Of a DNA stretch of 64,000 nt, positions 27,865 through 38,869 are shown one piece after another (position 1 is the first letter of the stretch; every line of letters starts with the position of its first letter). The notes beneath the pieces are model-generated. The model was not told the DNA's origin. It worked only from the letters and a program-made list of their open reading frames with translations, and did not search any database. The position numbers and the translations under genes are program-made. Location of the stretch: assembly GCA_963989245.1 (NCBI GenBank), contig OZ022349.1, positions 34,031,616-34,095,615 of the forward strand. Direction: 5' to 3'. Origin of the DNA: Nansenia antarctica. Taxonomy: Eukaryota > Chordata > Actinopteri > Argentiniformes > Microstomatidae.

Positions 27865-28455
27865 AGAGTCGAGGTCTTCGGAAGCTCCTCTCGGGGTCCG
27901 GCCTTTCCGCTCTTTTGAGGGGGGCTGCCCAGGGGCCGAACTCGTGCTCCAGTGGCGGGCAGGCCACCTACTGAAAGAGTCGCGGTCTTTGGAAGCTCCT
28001 CTCGGGGTCCGGCCTGTCCGCTCTTTGGAGGGGGGGTGCCCAGGGGCCGAACTCGTGCTCCAGTGGCTCCAGTGGCGGGCAGGCCACCTACTGGTCACCT
28101 ACTGGAAGAGTCGCGGTCTTTGGAAGCTCCTCTCGGGGTCCGGCCTTTCCGCTCTTTGGAGGGGGGCTGCCCAGGGGCCGAACTCGTGCTCCAGTGGCTC
28201 CAGTGGCGGGCAGGCCACCTACTGGTCACCTACTGGAAGAGTCGCGGTCTTTGGAAGCTCCTCTCGGGGTCCGGCCTTTCCGCTCTTTGGAGGGGGGCTG
28301 CCCAGCGGCCGAACTGCCCCAGTGGTGAAAAGGCCACCTACTGGAAGAGTCGCGGGTCTCCGGCAGCTCCTCTCGGATCCCGGCCTGTTCCGCTCAAAGA
28401 GGGGGGGTGGGTCGGGGGAGCCACCTCCCAGCAGCGGACAAGCCACCTACTGAGA
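27865..28455 (-). repeat. Five tandem leader monomers in family B copy 2
   Basis: Same five monomers as at 18050-18640, shifted by 9815 bp. Confidence 0.85.
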
Positions 28456-28580
28456 AGACGTGCTCCCCGACCAAGAATAGAAAAAAAGGAGGGGCATAGA
28501 GCCTAGTGAGGAAAAAGGAAAAACCCTAGATCTCTCAAAAAAACACAAAAACCCACACCCCACCGGAGACTAGCTTTAAT

Positions 28581-28637
28581 AGAAGTCTCTAGTAAGGGCG
28601 AAAGGCCTGTGCGCTTCTTGAAGAGAAACCAGAGTTT
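28581..28637 (-). other. U5 snRNA-derived head of family B copy 2
   Basis: Same U5-like head as at 18766-18822, with a single visible change (gtgcgc for gtgcgt near 28613). Confidence 0.77.
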
Positions 28638-28639
28638 GC

Positions 28640-28665
28640 TCTTAGCCAAAAGGCCGAGAAGCGAT
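28640..28665 (-). pseudogene. RNU2: U2 snRNA copy c, 5' part (nt 1-26)
   Basis: An exact 5' end of U2, cut at nt 26 by family B copy 2. Its 3' part is at 21155-21311. Confidence 0.95.
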
Positions 28666-28797
28666 AACCCATCAATTGAACCGCGCCCACCTCCGCCGCC
28701 ATTATGGTCAAAGTGTGAAAAATGGGTTGACCTGTGACCTGTGACCTGTGACCTGTGACCTGTGACCCCCACCTGGCTTACCTTGAAACACGGATAT
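28666..28797 (-). promoter_or_regulatory. U2 snRNA promoter region, copy c
   Basis: Same layout as copy a, with one change close to the start site (CAATTGATGG instead of CAATTTATGG). Candidate PSE at 28703-28722 and five GGTCACA repeats. Confidence 0.6.
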
Positions 28798-28798
28798 G

Positions 28799-28895
28799 GG
28801 CTCAGCGAGACGCAGAGCCTGCCAAAAATAGCTTGAACTCGTAAGTGTTCCTCTCCACAGAAGTCTTTAGTAAAAGGCGAAAGGCTTGTGCGTTT
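28799..28895 (-). pseudogene. RNU5: U5 snRNA gene fragment lacking its 5' end
   Basis: Same truncated U5 as at 724-820, with the same break against the tRNA-like array. Confidence 0.85.
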
Positions 28896-28898
28896 TTT

Positions 28899-29134
28899 GT
28901 GGGTAGTGGTGGTCTAGTGGATAGTGAGTTGGACTTGTGATTGGAAGGTTGTGAGTTCAAATCCCGCCTGAAACCACACCACTACTAGTGTGCCCTTCAG
29001 TTCTTCTTCTTCTTCTTCTTCTTAGTGGGTAGTGGTGGTCTAGTGGATAGTGAGTTGGACTTGTGATCGGAAGGTTGTGAGTTCAAATCCCGCCTGAAAC
29101 CACACCACTACTAGTGTGCCCTTGAGTTCTTCTT

Positions 29135-29165
<31 letters not shown>

Positions 29166-29375
29166 GTGGGTAGTGGTGGTCTAGTGGATAGTGAGTTGGA
29201 CTTGTGATCGGAAGGTTGTGAGTTCAAATCCCGCCTGAAACCACACCACTACTAGTGTGCCCTTGAGTTCTGGTGGTCTAGTGGATAGTGAGTTGGACTT
29301 GTGATCGGAAGGTTGTGAGTTCAAATCCCGCCTGAAACCACACCACTACTAGTGTGCCCTTGAGTTCTTCTTCTT

Positions 29376-29406
<31 letters not shown>

Positions 29407-29516
29407 GTGGGTAGTGGTGGTCTAGTGGATAGTGAGTTGGACTTGTGATCGGAAGGTTGTGAGTTCAAATCCCGCCTGAAACCACACCACTACTAGTGTG
29501 CCCTTGAGTTCTTCTT

Positions 29517-29547
<31 letters not shown>

Positions 29548-29651
29548 GTGGGTAGTGGTGGTCTAGTGGATAGTGAGTTGGACTTGTGATCGGAAGGTTG
29601 TGAGTTCAAATCCCGCCTGAAACCACACCACTACTAGTGTGCCCTTGAGTT

Positions 29652-29682
<31 letters not shown>

Positions 29683-29901
29683 GTGGGTAGTGGTGGTCTA
29701 GTGGATAGTGAGTTGGACTTGTGATCGGAAGGTTGTGAGTTCAAATCCCGCCTGAAACCACACCACTACTAGTGTGCCCTTGAGTTCTGGTGGTCTAGTG
29801 GATAGTGAGTTGGACTTGTGATCGGAAGGTTGTGAGTTCAAATCCCGCCTGAAACCACACCACTACTAGTGTGCACTTGAGTTCTTCTTCTTCTTCTTCT
29901 T

Positions 29902-29932
<31 letters not shown>

Positions 29933-30157
29933 GTGGGTAGTGGTGGTCTAGTGGATAGTGAGTTGGACTTGTGATCGGAAGGTTGTGAGTTCAAATCCCG
30001 CCTGAAACCACACCACTACTAGTGTGCCCTTGAGTTCTGGTGGTCTAGTGGATAGTGAGTTGGACTTGTGATCGGAAGGTTGTGAGTTCAAATCCCGCCT
30101 GAAACCACACCACTACTAGTGTGCCCTTGAGTTCTTCTTCTTCTTCTTCTTCTTCTT

Positions 30158-30188
<31 letters not shown>

Positions 30189-30301
30189 GTGGGTAGTGGT
30201 GGTCTAGTGGATAGTGAGTTGGACTTGTGATCGGAAGGTTGTGAGTTCAAATCCCGCCTGAAACCACACCACTACTAGTGTGCCCTTGAGTTCTTCTTCT
30301 T

Positions 30302-30332
<31 letters not shown>

Positions 30333-30545
30333 GTGGGTAGTGGTGGTCTAGTGGATAGTGAGTTGGACTTGTGATTGGAAGGTTGTGAGTTCAAATCCCG
30401 CCTGAAACCACACCACTACTAGTGTGCCCTTGAGTTCTGGTGGTCTAGTGGATAGTGAGTTGGACTTGTGATCGGAAGGTTGTGAGTTCAAATCCCGCCT
30501 GAAACCACACCACTACTAGTGTGCCCTTGAGTTCTTCTTCTTCTT

Positions 30546-30576
<31 letters not shown>

Positions 30577-30722
30577 GTGGTTAGTGGTGGTCTAGTGGAT
30601 AGTGAGTTGGACTTGTGATCGGAAGGTTGTGAGTTCAAATCCCGCCTGAAACCACACCACTACTAGTGTGCCCTTGAGTTCTTCTTCTTCTTCTTCTTCT
30701 TCTTCTTCTTCTTCTTCTTCTT

Positions 30723-30753
<31 letters not shown>

Positions 30754-30902
30754 GTGCGTAGTGGTGGTCTAGTGGATAGTGAGTTGGACTTGTGATCGGA
30801 AGGTTGTGAGTTCAAATCCCGCCTGAAACCACACCACTACTAGTGTGCCCTTGAGTTCTTCTTCTTCTTCTTCTTCTTCTTCTTCTTCTTCTTCTTCTTC
30901 TT

Positions 30903-30933
<31 letters not shown>

Positions 30934-31046
30934 GTGGGTAGTGGTGGTCTAGTGGATAGTGAGTTGGACTTGTGATCGGAAGGTTGTGAGTTCAAATCCC
31001 GCCTGAAACCACACCACTACTAGTGTGCCCTTGAGTTCTTCTTCTT

Positions 31047-31077
<31 letters not shown>

Positions 31078-31290
31078 GTGGGTAGTGGTGGTCTAGTGGA
31101 TAGTGAGTTGGACTTGTGATTGGAAGGTTGTGAGTTCAAATCCCGCCTGAAACCACACCACTACTAGTGTGCCCTTGAGTTCTGGTGGTCTAGTGGATAG
31201 TGAGTTGGACTTGTGATCGGAAGGTTGTGAGTTCAAATCCCGCCTGAAACCACACCACTACTAGTGTGCCCTTGAGTTCTTCTTCTTCTT

Positions 31291-31321
<31 letters not shown>

Positions 31322-31467
31322 GTGGTTAGTGGTGGTCTAGTGGATAGTGAGTTGGACTTGTGATCGGAAGGTTGTGAGTTCAAATCCCGCCTGAAACCAC
31401 ACCACTACTAGTGTGCCCTTGAGTTCTTCTTCTTCTTCTTCTTCTTCTTCTTCTTCTTCTTCTTCTT

Positions 31468-31498
<31 letters not shown>

Positions 31499-31698
31499 GT
31501 GCGTAGTGGTGGTCTAGTGGATAGTGAGTTGGACTTGTGATCGGAAGGTTGTGAGTTCAAATCCCGCCTGAAACCACACCACTACTAGTGTGCCCTTGAG
31601 TTCTTCTTCTTCTTCTTCTTCTTCTTCTTCTTCTTCTTCTTCTTCTTCTTCTTCTTCTTCTTCTTCTTCTTCTTCTTCTTCTTCTTCTTCTTCTTCTT

Positions 31699-31729
<31 letters not shown>

Positions 31730-31971
31730 GTGGGTAGTGGTGGTCTAGTGGATAGTGAGTTGGACTTGTGATCGGAAGGTTGTGAGTTCAAATCCCGCCT
31801 GAAACCACACCACTACTAGTGTGCCCTTGAGTTCTTCTTCTTCTTCTTCTTCTTCTTCTTCTTCTTCTTCTTCTTCTTCTTCTTCTTCTTCTTCTTCTTC
31901 TTCTTCTTCTTCTTCTTCTTCTTCTTCTTCTTCTTCTTCTTCTTCTTCTTCTTCTTCTTCTTCTTCTTCTT

Positions 31972-32002
<31 letters not shown>

Positions 32003-32176
32003 GTGGGTAGTGGTGGTCTAGTGGATAGTGAGTTGGACTTGTGATCGGAAGGTTGTGAGTTCAAATCCCGCCTGAAACCACACCACTACTAGTGTGCCCT
32101 TGAGTTCTTCTTCTTCTTCTTCTTCTTCTTCTTCTTCTTCTTCTTCTTTCTTCTTCTTCTTCTTCTTCTTCTTCTT
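28899..32176 (+). repeat. Tandem array of about 22 tRNA-Thr-like units with (TTC)n
   Basis: Same unit as at 824-4910. Long TTC tracts lie at about 31603-31728 and 31833-32001. Within the array a block of about 0.75 kb (a pair of directly joined units, a ttagtggttagtgg variant, then a tagtgcgtagtgg variant) occurs twice, around 30330-30770 and 31080-31510. This shows block duplication by unequal exchange. Confidence 0.84.
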
Positions 32177-32188
32177 CACATGAGATAG

Positions 32189-32337
32189 GAGTGCACCGTT
32201 CCTGGATGTACTGCAATACCAGGTCGATGCGTGGAGTGGACGGAGCAAGCCCCGATTCCAGCTCCCTGTTGCAAAAATCAATTTAATATATGGTCCCCGG
32301 GTAGGGGACGTATCAGATATTAAACTGATAAGAACAG
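32189..32337 (-). pseudogene. RNU2: U2 snRNA copy d, 3' part (nt 40-188)
   Basis: Begins CTGTTCTTATCAG at the end of family B copy 3. Nt 40-83 of U2 are present both here and in the 5' part at 38384-38466, so this copy carries a 44-bp target duplication. Confidence 0.95.
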
Positions 32338-33529
32338 TGTTTTTATTGGTTTTTATAAAAACGCAACACCGTGTATACAATCAATTAATCAAACAATCAG
32401 ACATTTAAGACATTACATTCAACAACAACCAACATTAAACTAACTAAAGTGCTCAGTGTTCAGTGTATTGTCCAGTGTAGTGTAATGTTCAGTGTTCAGT
32501 GTTCAGTGTCCAGGTTCCAGTGTCGGTAGGAGGCAGGGGTAAAAAACCTGTTCGCTGTGCATCCGGGAAAAAATTCCCCTGCAGCCCTCTAGTTGTAGAG
32601 CGACTACTATCCAGTTTGCCCACCAGTGCAAAGCCGTGGCTCCCCCACCTCCCTCCCCCGAGGGACCCCACACACCCGACTCACCCGACCCACCACCGGC
32701 GCATCCGGCCCAGCCCACCAGGCTCAGACTCCTGTAGCCCTTCACGAGGCTAGCCGGACCAGGCGCCCCAGCGGCGGAGCAGATCGAGCACGCAGGCCGA
32801 CCGGAGGCCCCTGAGGAGAGGCCCAGAGAGCTCGGCGCATGGCAGGCAAGCAGAGGCGAAAAACCTGTACACAGCTTATCCAGGGAAAAAGCTCCCTGGC
32901 TCTTCTCAGCTTGTTCCGGGCTGGGGGTTGGGGGTTGGCGGGTAGGGGACTGGGCCTGTAGCTGGGGGCCTGGAGTTGGGGGGGGGGGGCCCGGAACAGG
33001 GGGTTTGGGGTCGCTGAGTTGGAACCTGGGGTTGGTGCTGGGGTGACGTGGTGGTTCCCGCCGGTCTCTGCTCCTGGGTCTGGAAGCCTGGGTAGGTGTC
33101 AGAGCTGGATATGACATGTGCCTGAAAAGATACAGGAGTGAGAGAAGGGAGGTGTGCATGGTTTGTGTAGTGTGCATTTTGGTGTCAGGCGGGTGATCAG
33201 TACTTCCCTGTGACCCAGTGGTGTTGGTCATCCTGGTGCTGGTGGTGCTGGCAGAGACGGCTGGTTCGGCTGTGGGTTGTGTGTGTTGATATTCTGGTGA
33301 GAGTAGGAAGTGGGTCAGTGCTGTGTACATGTGTAGGTGGTGGAAGGTGCAGTAAACTTCCCTGTTGGTGTTGTGCGCTGCTCCTCTCCTGGTCCTTGTG
33401 ATGGTGATACTGCTGACCAGGGCTTGTGCTGGAACAGTGGTGAAGGTGATAGTGCAGGAACTGGTGGTGTAGTGAGGTAGGCCCGGGGTGGGGGGGGGTT
33501 GGTCGATGCGGCGCGGCATGGGGGGGGGT

Positions 33530-36500
33530 TTAGAGGATGACGTCCTTCCATCTCTCCACCCCCCACACCGCTCTTGCTTGATCCGGGTTATTTTTAAAGT
33601 CAACAATAGCATGGTCCCTGAGGCAGAGGGTGATTCTCCTCCTCAGGGTTGTCAGGTGGACGCTCTGTTTCTGATAGACCCTGATGTTCCTCGTCTCCCA
33701 GAGTACCTGCTTGACGGCGCTGATGATCCTCCACTGTTGTTGTAGTTGGGGGGTTGTGCACCCCCCGGGAGGACCATACAGGATGTTATCGCCCGTCAAG
33801 CGGGGCAGGGTCAGCAGGCTGTTTAGGGAGACAGAGGGAACAAACAGGGCCCAGACCCGCCTGGCCACGGAGCACTCACAGAACAGGTGGTTAATGTGTT
33901 CTGTGTCCGTGCATCCGTGGGGGCATTTATCAGTCGTTGCGATGTGCCGCCTATGCAAGAATTCCCTAGTGGGGAGACAACCATGAGCAGCCATCCAGGC
34001 AATGTCTTTTTGTTTATTGTTAGTACATTTATGATTAATGTTTTTCCATACCTGTTTGGAGTCCACGGCTGTGCTGGCCTTGGGGTGAGTAATGGTTTCC
34101 TTCGACCTTATGAAGGTCATAATGTCTTTGTATTTCCATGAGGCCAGCCCAGCCGCGGACAATCCTGTCTTGAAGGCAAAGTCCCTCCATATCTTGTAGA
34201 CAGGAGGGGGGTCCCAGCTGTAGGGCACAGTGTGATTTATTGATGCGGTCACCCTGAGTGTCCGGAGGATGGGTGTGGCATAGTATATTTCAAAGAACCT
34301 GGCTTTCCTATCTTTGTTGTTGATGTTGTTGATGAGGTTGGAGAGTCCCTGTGCCCTAATAATGTTTAGGATGTCTGGGACCCCTTTCCCCCCATTCTCC
34401 ACTGTTTTGTACAGGGTGGTGCGTTTTAGTTTTTCCATCTGGCTCCCCCAGACAAAGGTAAACATGATCCTTTCGATGGTTTTGGATACTGCTCTGTCTG
34501 GGGGAAACACCCTGCCCAGGTAAAGGAGAATGGGAAGAACAATAGCCCTCAGGACCAGGATCTTGCCTGTCATTGTGAGAGGCCGTGCACTCCACTCACA
34601 GATCTTCTTTTGGACCTGGCGGATGGTCTCCTTCCAGCTGCCGGAGGCTCCTCCATCTTTCTGGTAGGTGATCCCCAGCAGCTTAATGTTTTCCGTCTTT
34701 ACAGGGAAGGAGGTTGCCAGGTTCTCCTGCCAGTGCTGCGACAGAAACAGCTCACACTTACTCCTATTGATCAGGGCGCCAGTGGCTGCACAGTAGTCCT
34801 CCACCACTTTCGTTGCTGTGGAAATGGAGCGACTATCCGTGCCGACGATGGTAATGTCGTCCATGTACGCCACCACCTTGAGCCTCTCCCCCCGGGCCCC
34901 TGGTAGAGGGTAGCCCATGATGTTGGGGGAGCTCCTGATCTTCCGTAGGAACGGCTCCAGGTAGATGACGTACAGTAGAGGGGCCAAGGGGCATCCCTGC
35001 CGTACTCCAGCTTTGATGGGGAAGGGGTCTGTCAACTGGTTGTTGATCCGAACTCTGCTCGTGATGTTGTTGTAGCAGAGTTCGGTCCAGTTGAGCAGGT
35101 GCTGGGGGAAGTTCATGCCTCTCAGCACCCTCTGCAGGAAACCATGGTTAACCCTGTCAAAGGCCTTCTCCTGATCCAGGCTGAGAAGGCCTAAAGGGGA
35201 CCTCCGCTCCTGGGAGTGCAGGATGAGGTCTCTCACCAGGAGCAGGTTGTCATTGATGGACCTACCGGGGACGCTACAGGTCTGGTCAGGGGCTATAACT
35301 GAGGGGAGGAGGGTTTGAAACCGTTGGGTGAGGGCTTTTGTCATAATTTTATAGTCCACTGGGAGGAGATTGATGGGGCGCCAGTTCCGGAGGTCCTTGA
35401 GGTCCCCTTTCTTGGGGATCAGTGTGACCGTACTCTGTCTCATTGACTCTCCAAGCCTCCCTTCCCTGTAGACGGCTTTGAAGACCTCCGCCAAGTCCTC
35501 CTTGAGGAGATCCCAGAGAGTCTTGTAGAACTCTGCTGGGATCCCATCCGGTCCAGGGGCCTTGTGTGTATTCAAGGAGTGCACGGCCCGGGTGAGCTCC
35601 TCCGTGGTCAGCTCTGGGTTCTCACTCTCACCACCCTCGGGGACCCGGTCCAGACCATCCAGGAAGGTGGCCATGAGAGTCTCGTCGGTTGTCTTGATGT
35701 TGTAGAGACTCTCGTAGAACTCTCTTGCCACCCCCGGGATGTTGCCTCTGTCTGACACGGTGTCCCCATTGGTGTCGTATAGGGACAGGATAGGCTTGTG
35801 TTTTGACCGTGCCTTGCGGAAGAAGTGGCGTGTGCATTTCTCCTCCTCCTCCAGGCCCTGGAGTTTTTCCCTGAACTGTTTCTTTTGTTGTTGCTCCCGG
35901 TAGAGGGTGGCAAGGTGTTGTTTGGTCTCAGCCAGTTCTCGGGCCACATCCAGACCACCCAGTTGTAGGAGACTTAGGCGTTGGAGGGCCGCGTTGTGGT
36001 GTTGAAACCTGGCCCTCTGTTCTGCCGCTTTCCTCCTTCCGACTGACCCGAAGTAGCCCTTTGTCCTGGCCTTAACCATCTCCCACCACTCTATCGGGGA
36101 GTCGAACAGTTCTTTTAGGGTCCTCCACTCCAGGTAGCGCCTGGAGAAGGAATGCACCACTGTTGGGTCCTGAAGGATCGATGTATTCATCCTCCAGGTA
36201 CCCCTACCCGCTCTTGTTTGGCCATCCCATTCCAGGGACACTGTCAACATCCTGTGGTCCGAGAAGTGGGCCGCCTGGCTGGTCAGGGTTCCCATCCTCA
36301 GACCTGGCGAGAGCAAGAACATGTCTATCCTGGAGGAAGAATTCCCGGAGGAACTCACCCTTGTGTGTGTCGGCGGGGAGGTGCCACCGGCGTCTACCAG
36401 TTGGAAGTCGTCTATGATGGACTGAAGTTCTGTAGTGGATCGGTCTCTCCTGGGCCTGCTGCGGTCCTCATCCCGGAGGGCACAGTTGAAATCTCCCCCC

Positions 36501-36916
36501 ACTAGGACTGGTGTGGGGATGAGGAGGAGAGACCGAAGTTTCTTGAAAAGGGAGACTCTCTTGGCCACGTTGGTTGGGCCGTACACATTGATGACCCTCA
36601 GCGGCGAACCCTGGATCTCTAGGTCCAGAACCAGGATTCGCCCGCTCTCTACAACCTCCCCCTTTTTGGTCTGCAGAAAAGGGTTGGCCACCAAAATGCC
36701 GACCCCATCAGCTCTATCAATGTTTGAGCCTGACCAGAGAGAGTCCCCCCGTGTCCATTCCTCCTCCAGGGTGGCGTCCATCTCCTTGAATGGGATGGCG
36801 CACTCCTGGAGGATATACATGTCTGACTGATGTTGGGTGATGTACTGGTAGACGACCTCCCGTTTGTCTGGTTGCCGGAGGCTTCTGGTGTTGAGAGATG
36901 AGATTGTTATCCTCAT
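33530..36916 (-). CDS. Family B ORF2 (APE endonuclease-reverse transcriptase), copy 3
   Basis: 1128 residues with no break and all catalytic motifs (SDH, YMDD, CCHC) in place. It shows a few replacements relative to copies 1 and 2: EWDGQT for EWEGQT, INRSKC for INRGKC, LTGDNIL for LTSENIL. INRSKC is shared with the chimera at 40215, and LTGDNIL with the stub at 57495. The protein may be functional, but the element lacks its leader and so would need an outside promoter. Confidence 0.93.
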   Translation of the reverse strand: MRITISSLNTRSLRQPDKREVVYQYITQHQSDMYILQECAIPFKEMDATLEEEWTRGDSLWSGSNIDRADGVGILVANPFLQTKKGEVVESGRILVLDLEIQGSPLRVINVYGPTNVAKRVSLFKKLRSLLLIPTPVLVGGDFNCALRDEDRSRPRRDRSTTELQSIIDDFQLVDAGGTSPPTHTRVSSSGNSSSRIDMFLLSPGLRMGTLTSQAAHFSDHRMLTVSLEWDGQTRAGRGTWRMNTSILQDPTVVHSFSRRYLEWRTLKELFDSPIEWWEMVKARTKGYFGSVGRRKAAEQRARFQHHNAALQRLSLLQLGGLDVARELAETKQHLATLYREQQQKKQFREKLQGLEEEEKCTRHFFRKARSKHKPILSLYDTNGDTVSDRGNIPGVAREFYESLYNIKTTDETLMATFLDGLDRVPEGGESENPELTTEELTRAVHSLNTHKAPGPDGIPAEFYKTLWDLLKEDLAEVFKAVYREGRLGESMRQSTVTLIPKKGDLKDLRNWRPINLLPVDYKIMTKALTQRFQTLLPSVIAPDQTCSVPGRSINDNLLLVRDLILHSQERRSPLGLLSLDQEKAFDRVNHGFLQRVLRGMNFPQHLLNWTELCYNNITSRVRINNQLTDPFPIKAGVRQGCPLAPLLYVIYLEPFLRKIRSSPNIMGYPLPGARGERLKVVAYMDDITIVGTDSRSISTATKVVEDYCAATGALINRSKCELFLSQHWQENLATSFPVKTENIKLLGITYQKDGGASGSWKETIRQVQKKICEWSARPLTMTGKILVLRAIVLPILLYLGRVFPPDRAVSKTIERIMFTFVWGSQMEKLKRTTLYKTVENGGKGVPDILNIIRAQGLSNLINNINNKDRKARFFEIYYATPILRTLRVTASINHTVPYSWDPPPVYKIWRDFAFKTGLSAAGLASWKYKDIMTFIRSKETITHPKASTAVDSKQVWKNINHKCTNNKQKDIAWMAAHGCLPTREFLHRRHIATTDKCPHGCTDTEHINHLFCECSVARRVWALFVPSVSLNSLLTLPRLTGDNILYGPPGGCTTPQLQQQWRIISAVKQVLWETRNIRVYQKQSVHLTTLRRRITLCLRDHAIVDFKNNPDQARAVWGVERWKDVIL

Positions 36917-38374
36917 GGTTCTTGGATTTGGTTTGTTCCAATTTTTGCTAAGCTATTGCACATGAGGTTGAGGCCCTCCAATGGGTCGTTGGGGGCCAGA
37001 TAGTGTGGTACCTCCCCTTGGCTGCTCATGGTGTGGGGGTTGTCTCCCCTCTGACTGCCTGGTGGCCCCCTCATCTGTGTTGTTGATGAGGTGATTTTCG
37101 GTGGCCCGTACGGTCCGGTGAGCATGGACTGGGGGTGGCTGGTGGGCTGTGCAGGGTGAGGAGCATGTGATGACTGGAGAGAGGAAGAGGGTGGGGAGAA
37201 GGGTTTGGGGGGGGGAGCCGGCTTACCTGTATGGCGTTGGGGTTTGGGTTCTGGAGTAGTCTTTTTGTCTGGTTTTTTCCGGATTGCCTTTTTTTGTGGT
37301 CTTTTGCGTTTTGGTTGAGCCAAGCTCCAGTCATTTTCACTGTCTGATTGGGAGGGGAGGTGGATCTGCGGTGTGCTGCTGGTGGCTATCTCAATAGAGG
37401 CCGGCTCCCCCTTCATGGTGTTTTTGCAGGGGGTGGAGGTGGCCATGGGGTTTAGGAGGGGGTGGGTGTTGAGGTTGTCTGTAGGGGGTGCTGGGACGGT
37501 TGGTTCCTCTCCTTCTCCTTCTCCGTCGCTCGAGCTCTGATCGTCCCCTCCATCGCTCGGGCGCCGGTCCTCCTCCGTCTCTCCCTTCTCTTCCTCCATG
37601 TTGGGTGTGGGTTGGGGTGTGGGTTGGGGTGGGGGTTGGGGTGGGGGTGGGGGTTGGTTGGATTTATAGCCCCGGGCTCTACTTGCATAGGAACTTGGGC
37701 AGTCACGGTAAAGATGCCCCTGTCCCCCGCACAGGTTGCAAGGTCTGGTCGTGGTGCACTCCGACGTCGGGTGGTCTTGGCGGCAGATTTTACATACCAC
37801 GGCCTTGCAGGCCGCTGCCAGATGGCCCAATTGGCCGCAGTTCCTGCAGAGCTTCGGCATACCGTAGTAGTAGACGGAGCCCCTGTTGTTCCCCAGGTTG
37901 ATGGTGCTGGGGATATGTTGGACTCCGCCTATCCCCTCCGGGTCCGGACGGAGTTGCACCAGCCATTTCTTGGCCCCCGTCCACACTCCGTCTTCATCCA
38001 GGACCATCCGGGCCCCCGATTTAAGGGTGGCATGACGGTGTAGCCACACCTCAATATCATATTCCTGAATCACCTCATTGTGGAATTGAATTGTGACCAC
38101 TTTTGATTCTAAATCCGTTAGTGGGTGGGCTGTAAAACGGTTAAGTGGGGGTTTGTGTTCATTAATCCTATGAAAGGTCCAGAATTCCTCTAACAGTTGG
38201 GGGGTTTTAAAGCTAACTTCAAAACATTCATTCGGCCCAGGGGGCTTCACCAGGCAGTTTAGATCAGACGGCACAAAGCCCATACCTCTCTGTAGAACCG
38301 CCCTGCTGAATTCCAGGCGGGTCATCGTTGTTACTGGTCTGGCAGTCTTCTGTTGGGGGGCTCCATCCCTGGCA
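36913..38374 (-). pseudogene. Family B ORF1, copy 3, lacking its N-terminal end
   Basis: The frame is open from the 5' truncation to the ATGA overlap with ORF2. The native start and about 24 residues are gone. The first in-frame ATG is at 38325 (MTRLEFSR), giving 470 residues. All three zinc knuckles remain. The Pro-rich tract is 15 residues (45 bp) shorter than in copies 1 and 2. Because the N-terminal loss is small, a shortened protein could still be made from transcripts entering from the U2 promoter; this is speculation. Confidence 0.85.
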
Positions 38375-38383
38375 TCCCTGGCA
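38375..38383. other. 9-bp duplicated filler at the 5' junction of B copy 3
   Basis: tccctggca occurs at 38366-38374 and again at 38375-38383, and is followed by tcccc of U2. It looks like slippage during completion of the insertion. Confidence 0.7.
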
Positions 38384-38466
38384 TCCCCGGGTAGGGGACG
38401 TATCAGATATTAAACTGATAAGAACAGATACTACACTTGATCTTAGCCAAAAGGCCGAGAAGCGAT
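38384..38466 (-). pseudogene. RNU2: U2 snRNA copy d, 5' part (nt 1-83)
   Basis: The longest U2 5' piece in the window. It includes stem-loop I, the branch-site recognition region (GTGTAGTATC) and the Sm-proximal hairpin start. It still contains the whole insertion target (nt 26-53), so it could be hit again. Confidence 0.95.
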
Positions 38467-38598
38467 AACCCATAAATTGAACCGCGCCCACCTCCGCCGC
38501 CATTATGGTCAAAGTGTGAAAAATGGGTTGACCTGTGACCTGTGACCTGTGACCTGTGACCTGTGACCCCCACCTGGCTTACCTTGAAACACGGATAT
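38467..38598 (-). promoter_or_regulatory. U2 snRNA promoter region, copy d
   Basis: Identical layout to copy a, with five GGTCACA repeats and a candidate PSE at 38504-38523. It drives, if active, 83 nt of true U2 followed by the B element. Confidence 0.6.
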
Positions 38599-38599
38599 G

Positions 38600-38696
38600 G
38601 GCTCAGCGAGACGCAGAGCCTGCCAAAAATAGCTTGAACTCGTAAGTGTTCCTCTCCACAGAAGCCTTTAGTAAAAGGCGAAAGGCTTGTGCGTTT
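38600..38696 (-). pseudogene. RNU5: U5 snRNA gene fragment lacking its 5' end
   Basis: Same truncated U5 as elsewhere; it has GGCTTCT where other copies have AGACTTCT just after loop 1 (aagcctttag in plus orientation near 38665). Confidence 0.85.
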
Positions 38697-38699
38697 TTT

Positions 38700-38858
38700 G
38701 TGGGTAGTGGTGGTCTAGTGGATAGTGAGTTGGACTTGTGATTGGAAGGTTGTGAGTTCAAATCCCGCCTGAAACCACACCACTACTAGTGTGCCCTTGA
38801 GTTCTTCTTCTCTTCTATACATTTTTTCTTCTTCTTCTTCTTCTTCTTCTTCTTCTTC
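38700..38858 (+). repeat. Short spacer: one tRNA-Thr-like unit plus (TTC)n
   Basis: A single unit, followed by ttcttcttctcttctatacattttttc and about a dozen TTC. This sequence between unit and TTC is also present at 49672-49825 and 56131-56280, but not in the expanded arrays. The short form may be ancestral. Confidence 0.85.
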
Positions 38859-38869
38859 ACATGAGATAG

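Larger units (their letters stand above)
21312..28639 (-). mobile_element. Family B non-LTR retrotransposon, copy 2, full length
   Basis: 7328 bp, exactly as long as copy 1 and nearly identical. Its 5' end is at U2 nt 26 and its 3' end at nt 31/32, so only 1 to 5 nt of the target are lost and there is no duplication. In the 3' UTR it shares the acacaacaccgtatatac variant with the stub at 10449, not the acgcaacaccgtgtatac of copy 1. The 3' and 5' portions may thus have different histories (gene conversion or recombination). Confidence 0.92.
32338..38374 (-). mobile_element. Family B retrotransposon, copy 3, 5'-truncated at the start of ORF1
   Basis: About 6.04 kb. It has the complete 3' UTR and ORF2, and ORF1 lacking roughly its first 24 codons. 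There is no leader, no monomers and no U5 head. It is flanked by a 44-bp duplication of U2 nt 40-83, and by a 9-bp filler at 38375-38383 on the 5' side. The 3' junction reads AAAACACTGTTC, one C shorter than the other copies. Confidence 0.92.
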
